5,328 bases of DNA from an uncultured Roseiflexaceae bacterium. Lineage in GTDB: Bacteria; Chloroflexota; Chloroflexia; Chloroflexales; Roseiflexaceae. The position numbers and the translations under genes were made by a program. Each line of letters opens with the position of its first letter. Positions within the stretch are counted from its first letter, which is position 1. The DNA is taken from NCBI GenBank assembly GCA_903868295.1, contig CAIPUQ010000546.1:1-5328 (forward strand). Reading direction: 5' to 3'. Positions 1 to 5,327 of this stretch are shown piece after piece. The notes under the pieces were generated by a model. That model ran no database searches, was not told where the DNA came from, and saw only the letters and a program-made list of their open reading frames with translations.

Positions 1-2
1 CA

Positions 3-1715
3 TTCGAGACCATTACCCCGAGCAAATGGACAAAATCTCCATCGCTCAGTTCCGACTGGTACTATCCAGCGCCGGCAGGGTTTGCATATGCAACAAGTGG
101 TCGCAAAAATGTCGCCCTCCTGTACCCCACAAACCAATCAGACCAAAAATTCGCTATGAACACCGGGTTCTATGTCCCTGCGGGAACCGTCATGAGCTTT
201 CGTCATTCATACGAGTTCGAAGCGTATTACAACGATGCCGGCACAGCAATGACGAGCGCATATGACGGTGGTATTGTCGAATACTCGCTCAACGCGGGTG
301 CGACATGGGTAGATGCAAAGCCGTTGTTTATCACCAATGGATACAACGCATCATTAATTGTTGCCAAAAACACCAATGTTTTGGCAGGTCGGATGGCGTT
401 TACCGGATTAAGTCACGGATACATTACCTCAAAACTCAATTTAAACGCACTTACAGGTTCGTATGTCCGCCTGCGATTCCGGAGCACCACAGATAACCTT
501 GTGGTGGGGACAGGCTGGTTCATTGATGATGTAAATGCGTACCGCTGTTTGCCGTCAGCACAATCCGCAGCGACATTATCTGTCAGTGCCAACAGCAACT
601 GCCTCGTGAGCTACAGTAACGCGGGATGGTGTTGGGGGGCGAACCAGGCAGGCCAACTCGGTACATACACGGCCACAGATACCGGCATCGCACTGCCACT
701 CAAAACGAATAGTGGGGTAACAATGAACGGTGTTGCCCAAGTGGCAGTGGGCGCATCGCATAGCTGTGCCCTCACCAGTGCAACAGGGGTCTTCTGTTGG
801 GGCAGCAACACCATTGGTCAGCTCGGCGATGGGACAACCACGGCGAGGTTGGGGTCGGTGGTAACCAAAAATTCAGATGGCACACCATTCTCTGGCCAAA
901 CAGCAGTAACGGTTGGAGCAACACACTCTTGCGCATTGAGCGGAACAAGTACGGTGAGTTGTTGGGGCCAAAATGCTGCGGGGCAACTCGGTGACGGCAC
1001 CACCACACGATCACGACACCCCGTGACGGTACGCACGTCTGCAGGGGCAATATTGAATACGGTCAAATCAATCAGTGCAGGAAGCGATCACACCTGTGCA
1101 ATTTTGACAAATGGGACCGTGTGGTGCTGGGGGAACCAGGCATTTGGTGCCACAGGCTCGGCCGTCGCGGCCAACCGCGGTGCGGTGCAAGTCCGCACCG
1201 CAACGGGCTTCCTGTCTGGGATTTCTCGCATCAGTAGCGGCAAACAATACACCTGTGCACTCGCCGGTACAACCGCCAGTTGGTGCTGGGGACGCAATTC
1301 GAACGGACAACTCGGTGATGGGACCACAGTCAACCGGTTTCACGCCGTTGCAGTCAAAATGGGCAATACCGCACTCGTCAATCTCATTTCAATCGCCGCA
1401 GGCACCGGTGAACACAGTTGCGCACTCGGCACCGCGGGGCAAGTGTACTGCTGGGGAGCGAATACGTCGATGCAACTCGGCGACGGCTCAACAATCCAGC
1501 GCACCAGTGCGGTCGGGGTCGTCGCCACGGCGACCACGCTGACTGGGCCTCTGAAAGACATCGCTGTCGGTCAAGCACACTCCTGTGGCCGAACAAACGG
1601 CGGTGCAGTATGGTGTTGGGGACAAAACACCCGCGGTCAACTGGGCAACGGATCAAAATCAGCTACGACATCCGTGGTTCGGGTACGGAACGCGCGCGCC
1701 GTATACGGCGAATAA
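3..1715 (+). CDS. Secreted beta-sandwich plus seven-bladed RCC1-repeat propeller protein (5' end cut by window edge)
   Basis: The frame is open from the left edge to TAA at 1713-1715, so 570 residues are visible and the true start lies outside. The ATG at 156 is internal, because conserved domain sequence continues upstream of it. Visible residues 1 to about 180 resemble the beta-sandwich domain often attached to secreted proteases and adhesins: a 'YDGGIVEYS..G..W' stretch, an 'AGRMAFTG' stretch, and a closing 'GWFIDDV' near residue 172. From about residue 190 to the end there are seven RCC1-type repeats with the core C-x9-CWG-x-N-x2-GQLG-DG. These should form one complete seven-bladed propeller, a fold usually used for protein binding. 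The seven regular cysteine pairs suggest disulfides and therefore export. The signal peptide and any catalytic domain would lie upstream. No anchor or sorting signal is visible at the C-terminus (ends AVYGE). The binding partner is unknown. The domain calls are strong; the biological role is not determined. Confidence 0.93.
   Translation, partial: FETITPSKWTKSPSLSSDWYYPAPAGFAYATSGRKNVALLYPTNQSDQKFAMNTGFYVPAGTVMSFRHSYEFEAYYNDAGTAMTSAYDGGIVEYSLNAGATWVDAKPLFITNGYNASLIVAKNTNVLAGRMAFTGLSHGYITSKLNLNALTGSYVRLRFRSTTDNLVVGTGWFIDDVNAYRCLPSAQSAATLSVSANSNCLVSYSNAGWCWGANQAGQLGTYTATDTGIALPLKTNSGVTMNGVAQVAVGASHSCALTSATGVFCWGSNTIGQLGDGTTTARLGSVVTKNSDGTPFSGQTAVTVGATHSCALSGTSTVSCWGQNAAGQLGDGTTTRSRHPVTVRTSAGAILNTVKSISAGSDHTCAILTNGTVWCWGNQAFGATGSAVAANRGAVQVRTATGFLSGISRISSGKQYTCALAGTTASWCWGRNSNGQLGDGTTVNRFHAVAVKMGNTALVNLISIAAGTGEHSCALGTAGQVYCWGANTSMQLGDGSTIQRTSAVGVVATATTLTGPLKDIAVGQAHSCGRTNGGAVWCWGQNTRGQLGNGSKSATTSVVRVRNARAVYGE
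600..1691 (+). repeat. Seven tandem RCC1 repeats, about 165 bp period
   Basis: The first cysteine codon of each repeat falls at 600, 765, 930, 1095, 1254, 1419 and 1584. The steps are therefore 165, 165, 165, 159, 165 and 165 bases (55 residues, once 53). The second cysteine is always exactly 30 bases later (630, 795, 960, 1125, 1284, 1449, 1614) and begins the CWG motif. Repeats 2, 3 and 5 keep the full GQLGDGTT core. Repeat 1 has GQLGTYT, repeat 6 has MQLGDGS, and repeat 7 has GQLGNGS. Repeat 4 is the short, divergent one (CWGNQAFGATGS). The copies differ at most third positions and in loops, so this is an old protein repeat rather than a recent DNA duplication. Repeat edges are approximate. 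Confidence 0.95.
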
Positions 1716-2035
1716 CCAATAATTCTGACCGTTTGGTGGGATGTGTTGCTATGCGTGAGCGGTGACTCCCATCCGCGGCGACCCCGCTGCGTATCGGTGT
1801 CTGCGTCTCACTCTGCTTACCTCTGTGTACGCGATTGCACACGACTCACACTCCGCACGGGGCTGGGTTGTAGTGCATACGCTTCTGCAGTCCCCACTCT
1901 GGGCTACGGGCACGGTGTTTTCGCTGGGCCAGCGGGGTTTATGTCAAAAAATCTGTCTCGCGCTCCCATGCGGGAGATCAATCAAACTTGCTTTGCAAAA
2001 TGCATCGCGCACAACACTCATCTGAAGTTCAGCAA
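1716..2035. other. Intergenic stretch with no supported gene
   Basis: About 320 bases separate the RCC1-protein stop from the candidate promoter of the copper operon. Two overlapping open frames exist (about 1743-2039 and 1762-2025, the latter from GTG). Their translations show no recognisable domain and no membrane or signal segment, and neither has a ribosome binding site. There is no convincing terminator for the upstream gene. Small symmetric elements are present: a perfect dyad of CGCTGG and CCAGCG around one central base at 1922-1934, and a 5-bp stem at 1963-1976 (CTCCC, loop ATGC, GGGAG). Neither is followed by a T-run. A small RNA or a decayed gene cannot be excluded, but nothing positive supports either. 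Confidence 0.5.
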
Positions 2036-2070
2036 TTGACCCTCATCCAGTGTGTGAAATAGCGTACAAT
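2036..2070 (+). promoter_or_regulatory. Candidate promoter of the copper-handling operon
   Basis: TACAAT at 2065-2070 is a good match to a housekeeping -10 box and lies 22 bases before the ATG at 2093. That leaves room for a short leader carrying the AGGAG ribosome site. A TTGACC box stands at 2036-2041, but the spacer is 23 bases, clearly longer than the usual 16-18, so it may not be the partner -35 element. No better -35 match is seen at normal spacing. The -10 box also overlaps an in-frame ATG at 2069, which argues against that ATG being the start of the next gene. Confidence 0.4.
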
Positions 2071-2079
2071 GTCGCCTGT

Positions 2080-2084
2080 AGGAG
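2080..2084 (+). promoter_or_regulatory. Ribosome binding site AGGAG deciding the start at 2093
   Basis: AGGAG lies 8 bases before the ATG at 2093, near-ideal spacing, and is the strongest ribosome site in the copper operon. It selects 2093 over the in-frame ATG at 2069, which has no such site and would sit inside the proposed -10 box. Confidence 0.75.
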
Positions 2085-2092
2085 ACACATCG

Positions 2093-2449
2093 ATGCGCGC
2101 ATGCAGACGAAACACCATCACCCAATACGTCTGTATTATCATCTTTGCGGTGATACTACCGGTCCATTGCATGATTCATTGCGCTCATCATGACACTGCG
2201 GACAAACCGCGCTCTCCGTTTGTGTGCATCCTGGATGCACACGTGTCGCAGGCACACACACAACTCCTGCCCCAAGCGTACCAACCTACTGCGACCCACG
2301 AAGCAGTTTCTCTTGTTTTGTTTCAAAACGTGGTTTATACGGTTCATGAACGCATCGCACAATCGCTTCACAAGTTGAAGCATTCACACAGCGTTCGTCC
2401 TGATTACCCGCCACCGCGACGACACGCAGTATCATCGTATTCACTCTAA
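2093..2449 (+). CDS. Small His/Cys-rich membrane or exported protein, first gene of copper operon
   Basis: This 118-residue protein is not one I can name. Residues 4-6 are basic (C-R-R) and residues 12-24 are hydrophobic (YVCIIIFAVILPV), which suggests a signal peptide or single membrane anchor. Directly after it comes H25-C26-M-I-H29-C30-A-H32-H33-D, a dense cluster of potential copper ligands, then F-V-C45. In all, 12 His and 5 Cys fall in 118 residues, including H93, H97 and H99 near the C-terminus, and the tail is basic and proline-rich (PPPRRH). The start at 2093 is chosen for the AGGAG site 8 bases upstream. It lies 13 bases before the SCO1-like gene, so the two are probably co-transcribed. 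I infer an extracytoplasmic copper-binding or sensing role from ligand content and neighbours. I have a general impression that short proteins with an HC..HH...FVC arrangement occur beside SCO genes in other bacteria, but no family assignment is made. That it is a real gene is likely; its function is open. Confidence 0.68.
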   Translation: MRACRRNTITQYVCIIIFAVILPVHCMIHCAHHDTADKPRSPFVCILDAHVSQAHTQLLPQAYQPTATHEAVSLVLFQNVVYTVHERIAQSLHKLKHSHSVRPDYPPPRRHAVSSYSL

Positions 2450-2462
2450 TGAAAGCACTGCC

Positions 2463-3047
2463 ATGCATACATATCGCGTCTGGTTTATTGCCGTCATAAC
2501 ACTCTTCTTCCTTGGCGGATGCACCGACTATACATTTAAAAATGCAGTAATCGAACCGCCCGACGCTGCATTCCCGTTTGTGCTAACCGACCAAAACGGC
2601 GAGGATTTTTCTTTCCGCACACTCGAAGGCAAGGTAACGCTGGTGTTTTTTGGGTATACCAATTGCCCAGACATATGTCCTGCCACACTTTCAGACCTCC
2701 AATTGGTCAAACAACGACTCGGCGATCGTGCAGACAAACTCGCTATTGTGTTTATCACGGTCGACCCAGAACGTGACAGCCCCGAACGCCTCAAGCGCTT
2801 TGTCGGGCTGTATGACACAACCGTCATCGCACTGACCGGTCAACCTGATGCGCTTGCTCGTGTGTATCAGGCGTATGGAGCAGGTGCACAACGCCGAGAA
2901 ACGCCCGGATCCGCGTTGGGGTACGCAATGGATCATACATCTACAACCACGGTCATCGACAAAAAAGGATTACGTCGACTTTTGATTGGGTTTGGATCCC
3001 CCCTTGATGATGTCGTCGCTGACGTAAGCGCACTTATCGCGGAGTAA
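2463..3047 (+). CDS. SCO1/SenC family copper chaperone lipoprotein
   Basis: A 194-residue thioredoxin-fold protein of the SCO1/SenC/PrrC family, of normal length. The family delivers copper to, or reduces the cysteines of, the CuA site in cytochrome c oxidase subunit II, on the outer face of the cytoplasmic membrane. The N-terminus is a lipoprotein signal with lipobox LGGC, so Cys20 is the predicted lipidated residue. The copper and redox motif is C68-P-D-I-C72-P after 'VFFGYTNCP', and the third ligand is H158 in 'YAMDHTS'. Other family marks are 'FITVDPERDSPERLKRF' (about 97-113) and 'VIDKKG' (about 164-169). The start at 2463 gives a proper signal peptide directly; only a weak GAAAG lies upstream, and translation may depend on the preceding gene 13 bases away. 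The next gene follows after 18 bases. All three ligand residues are present, so it should be functional. Confidence 0.96.
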   Translation: MHTYRVWFIAVITLFFLGGCTDYTFKNAVIEPPDAAFPFVLTDQNGEDFSFRTLEGKVTLVFFGYTNCPDICPATLSDLQLVKQRLGDRADKLAIVFITVDPERDSPERLKRFVGLYDTTVIALTGQPDALARVYQAYGAGAQRRETPGSALGYAMDHTSTTTVIDKKGLRRLLIGFGSPLDDVVADVSALIAE

Positions 3048-3065
3048 TTCGCTAGAAACAGTATC

Positions 3066-3545
3066 ATGCGTACATTGAGTATTATTGTGTTGACGTTATT
3101 CCTCACAGCATGTGGTGGGATGCAACATACCGGGCAGATGGGGATGGCAGTAGCCACACCTGATCTGGCAGTAACGCCTGTATCACAATCAAACGGTATC
3201 GCCATCCGAGACCCATGGGCGCGGCAAGGCACAAACGGTGACAACAGTGCAGCATATTTGGTCATAAGTAACGCGTCAACATCTGACACGTTGCTCAGCG
3301 TAACAGGCGATGTCGCGACAGCCATTGAACTCCACACTGTCGTCAATGAAAACGGCATGATGCAAATGATCCCAGCAGAAGGCGGCGTTCCCGTTGCCGC
3401 AAATGGGATGCAAGTACTCAAACCAGGAAGTTATCACATTATGCTGATTGGGCTCAGCACGGACCTGAAATCGGGGGATTCATTCCCGCTCACATTGACA
3501 TTTGCCAATGTAGGTCCCATCGACGTGATGTTCGAGGTCCGATAA
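3066..3545 (+). CDS. PCu(A)C-type copper chaperone lipoprotein (DUF461 family)
   Basis: A 159-residue extracytoplasmic Cu(I) chaperone. PCu(A)C proteins bind Cu(I) through Met and His and help metallate the CuA centre of cytochrome oxidase together with SCO1. The signal peptide ends in lipobox LTAC (Cys16 lipidated), so the protein is membrane-tethered. The domain begins at 'IAIRDPWARQG' (about 45-55), followed by 'SAAYLVISN' (61-69). The ligand set is E-L-H90, then M101 after exactly ten residues, then H124-x-M126; 22 residues lie between M101 and H124, one more than the published X21 consensus by my count. A short Met/His-rich linker follows the lipid Cys (M19, H21, M25, M27). No strong ribosome site precedes the ATG. 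The stop codon overlaps the next gene's start by one base (TAATG), supporting translational coupling. Confidence 0.94.
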   Translation: MRTLSIIVLTLFLTACGGMQHTGQMGMAVATPDLAVTPVSQSNGIAIRDPWARQGTNGDNSAAYLVISNASTSDTLLSVTGDVATAIELHTVVNENGMMQMIPAEGGVPVAANGMQVLKPGSYHIMLIGLSTDLKSGDSFPLTLTFANVGPIDVMFEVR

Positions 3546-3886
3546 TGAAGGCTCGCGTCACGGTACTGACAGTGTGCGTCGCACTCGCCGTTGGTTGGTT
3601 GGTGTTCGAACAGCAGCGCACACACACGGTCGTCGTGACGAATGATGCAGAAATCATCCTCCCCGAACAGGTGACGCTCATCGCGGGACTCCGCGACACG
3701 TTAATCATTCGTAACGAGACCAACGAAGCCATTTTGTTGGTTGGCCGACCAATCGGTCCCAACCAACAGATTCGGCAACGTTATCGGACACCGGGAACGT
3801 ATCAATATGTCTGCACGTCCCACGGCGGTGCTTCGATGGATGTGATTGTCGAACCGTTCGATCTCATCCGGTGGATACAGTTATAG
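3545..3886 (+). CDS. Membrane-anchored cupredoxin-like protein lacking the usual first His ligand
   Basis: A 113-residue protein with an N-terminal hydrophobic segment (about residues 5-21) and no lipobox or clear cleavage site, so it is probably anchored to the outer face of the membrane. The rest is a compact cupredoxin-like beta-sandwich: 'DTLIIRNETNEAILLVG' (about 51-67), 'PGTYQYVCTSH' (83-93) and a closing 'MDVIV' (98-102). C90-x2-H93-x4-M98 matches the C-terminal ligand loop of type I copper proteins such as plastocyanin. The N-terminal His normally found shortly after 'N-x-T/D' is not there: residues 63-66 read ILLV. The only other His is H27, close to the membrane segment. It may therefore bind copper differently, share a ligand with a partner, or not transfer electrons. 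GAGG at 3534-3537 serves as ribosome site, and the start overlaps the preceding stop by one base. It is the last gene of the copper operon, directly before a terminator. Confidence 0.85.
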   Translation: MKARVTVLTVCVALAVGWLVFEQQRTHTVVVTNDAEIILPEQVTLIAGLRDTLIIRNETNEAILLVGRPIGPNQQIRQRYRTPGTYQYVCTSHGGASMDVIVEPFDLIRWIQL

Positions 3887-3888
3887 TG

Positions 3889-3923
3889 AATCCCCATCGA
3901 CTTCACCGTCGATGGGGATTTTT
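3889..3923 (+). terminator. Intrinsic terminator of the copper operon
   Basis: A perfect 13-bp stem (AATCCCCATCGAC at 3889-3901 with GTCGATGGGGATT at 3908-3920) encloses a 6-base loop TTCACC. The downstream arm runs into five consecutive T (3919-3923). It starts two bases after the cupredoxin stop codon. On the other strand the stem is not followed by a T-run, so it is expected to work mainly for rightward transcription. Confidence 0.95.
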
Positions 3924-4008
3924 CTGTGTATCCGAGCGTGAAGACGCGCTATTGCAGGATCATACATCCGACACCAACGTTATCGGTTAGGGATTCGGTA
4001 CTGACACA

Positions 4009-4917
4009 CTATGCGTCTGGATTTGGGTTCCACCAGCAGGGACCTTTGCCTTGTCGTGCAATTTCTGCCCTAGCCGCAATATCCGTTAATTGCTCGGCAG
4101 ACTTGGGGACAAACGAGCGATATGCATCCCACACCAGATCTTGCTCCGACGGGTAGCTCATGCCGAGGAGCGCCACATCTGGGTCATGAGTCAAGGTGAA
4201 GTGGACACAGTCAGCCACGTCCATGTTCTGCGATCCCACTGATGCGTGCACTCCGGCAGAACGCTTCCCGCGGGGGCGTTCAATCATGGGTTGGCCGTAC
4301 CCGGAGGTATCCGTCACCAACTTGCCTGCGCCAAAGGTCTTGAAGCAGACCGTGCCGATCTCGCGTGCTTTTGCCTCGGGCAACACCTCGTTGAGGTATC
4401 GGGCATCGACAAACGGACCAACCGGGAACATCACAATGTCGCACCGTTCGTCTCGCATGGCCTGTAGCAGGACGTCTGGATGATGCGACGAAATCCCCAC
4501 AGAACGTACCAAACCACGTTCCTTCAGATCGAATAACCACGAAAAACCATCCGGCCGCGCACACAACGACGCATACATATCGAGATCCGACAAACCATGA
4601 TAGACATAGCCATCGAGAAAGCGCATCTGCAGACTGTCCAGACTCGCACAAAGCTGGGTCTCGAGCGGCAGCACAAAATCATCGATTTTGCTTATGACAA
4701 AAACCGAATCACGCCGATGCGCCACCGCATCACCCACGATTTCCTCAGAAAAACCATCCTCGTACCCTGGCGCAGTATCAACGAGGTTGACACCGTTGGA
4801 CAGCGCACGCTGCAAGGTCTGGACACAGGTTTCATGACTGAGCGAACGATCAGCAACATCGCCCGCTCCAATCCGAGACACCGAAAACCCGGTTTTGCCG
4901 AGTGGTCGATATTCCAT
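4009..4917 (-). CDS. Aldo/keto reductase family oxidoreductase
   Basis: A 302-residue cytoplasmic TIM-barrel oxidoreductase of normal family length, expected to reduce a carbonyl or oxidise an alcohol with NAD(P)(H). The N-terminus 'MEYRPLGKTGFSVSRIG' is a classic family opening. The catalytic tetrad is complete: D47 and Y52 in 'NLVDTAPGYEDG', K77 in 'VISK', and H107 in 'YVYHG'. 'ERGLVRSVGISSHH' (about 133-146) is the usual later barrel motif. The substrate cannot be told from sequence. The C-terminal tail 'GPCWWNPNP' is unusual to my eye; it holds only one Cys and no ferredoxin-type cysteine cluster. The ATG at 4917 shares its A with the TGA stop of the TerC gene upstream (TGATG), so translation is probably coupled and the two genes co-transcribed. 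No clear terminator is seen in the roughly 85 bases between its stop and the convergent copper-operon terminator. Confidence 0.95.
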   Translation of the reverse strand: MEYRPLGKTGFSVSRIGAGDVADRSLSHETCVQTLQRALSNGVNLVDTAPGYEDGFSEEIVGDAVAHRRDSVFVISKIDDFVLPLETQLCASLDSLQMRFLDGYVYHGLSDLDMYASLCARPDGFSWLFDLKERGLVRSVGISSHHPDVLLQAMRDERCDIVMFPVGPFVDARYLNEVLPEAKAREIGTVCFKTFGAGKLVTDTSGYGQPMIERPRGKRSAGVHASVGSQNMDVADCVHFTLTHDPDVALLGMSYPSEQDLVWDAYRSFVPKSAEQLTDIAARAEIARQGKGPCWWNPNPDA

Positions 4918-5327
4918 CAGTGTGTAGGTCCGTTTTCGTTCACTTGCCGATGGAGTTCCACAGGCTTGCCTCTCCGCATCCGGATGTTCAATAATTCGAC
5001 ACCAATCGAGAACGCCATGGCAAAGTAGATATACGCTTTGTCGATGTGGAACTCAAACCCTTCGGCGACCAACGACATACCAATCAGCAGCAAGAACGAC
5101 AATGCAAGAATCTTGAGCGTCGGGTGCTTTTCGATGTATTCGCTGATTGACTTAGCAAACAGCAACATGATGACGATCGAAATCATGATTGCCACAATCA
5201 TAATCGGTACTTCACCAGACAAACCAACGGCGGTAATGACCGAATCAAGCGAGAACACGATGTCAAGAATGGCAATCTGACTGACAACCACCAAAAACGT
5301 GTTGGCTTTGCTCGCTACTGCTGTTTC
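4917..5327 (-). CDS. TerC family integral membrane protein (5' end cut by window edge)
   Basis: The minus-strand frame is open to the right edge, giving 136 C-terminal residues. The TTG at 5294 is internal, because family-like sequence (AVASKANTFLVVV) precedes it. 'QIAILDIVFSLDSVITAVG' (visible residues 17-35) is the hallmark TerC motif, with the two membrane-embedded Asp residues at 22 and 28. After it come a hydrophobic segment, 'YIEKHPTLKILALSFLLLIG', and the typical ending 'EGFEFHIDKAYIYFAMAFSIGVELLN'. A basic and polar cytoplasmic-type tail follows. Full-length relatives have about 240 residues, so roughly the first 100 are missing here. TerC proteins were named for tellurite resistance; several bacterial members (Alx, YceF, YkoY) are now tied to manganese export and metal loading of secreted enzymes. 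Its stop overlaps the aldo/keto reductase start by one base. A manganese role for this copy is inference from the family. Confidence 0.94.
   Translation of the reverse strand, partial: ETAVASKANTFLVVVSQIAILDIVFSLDSVITAVGLSGEVPIMIVAIMISIVIMLLFAKSISEYIEKHPTLKILALSFLLLIGMSLVAEGFEFHIDKAYIYFAMAFSIGVELLNIRMRRGKPVELHRQVNENGPTH

Noticed and set aside
156..158. ATG at 156 as the start of the RCC1 protein
   Set aside because: The same frame is open to the left edge and its translation continues the beta-sandwich domain, so the gene starts outside the window.
1111..1542. Plus-strand open frame of 143 residues inside the RCC1 region
   Set aside because: It is an out-of-frame reading of the repeats; the RCC1 frame is unambiguous throughout.
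600..1691. Tandem repeat read as a CRISPR array or recent DNA duplication
   Set aside because: The periodicity is at protein level, with diverged third positions and continuous coding; there are no identical direct repeats with unique spacers.
1795..1940. Possible decayed RCC1 blade: translated bits resembling 'ASHS' and 'ATGTVF..GQ'
   Set aside because: The bits are about 110 bases apart instead of about 30, lie in different frames, and lack CWG and GQLGDG. The seven upstream repeats already complete a propeller, so chance is likelier.
1963..1976. CTCCC-ATGC-GGGAG hairpin as a terminator
   Set aside because: Only 5 bp, no following T-run, and about 250 bases after the RCC1 stop.
1743..2039. 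Open frame of 98 residues, and an overlapping one at 1762-2025 from GTG, in the gap before the copper operon
   Set aside because: No ribosome site, no recognisable domain, no signal or membrane segment, and the two compete for the same bases. The first also runs through the candidate -35 region.
2069..2092. Upstream in-frame ATG at 2069 as start of the His/Cys-rich protein
   Set aside because: It overlaps the probable -10 box and has no ribosome site, while the ATG at 2093 has AGGAG at ideal spacing and gives a standard signal-like N-terminus.
2933..3421. Long minus-strand open frame opposite the SCO1 end and PCu(A)C gene
   Set aside because: It lies antisense to two well-supported genes and its translation shows no domain; it is a shadow of their codon pattern.
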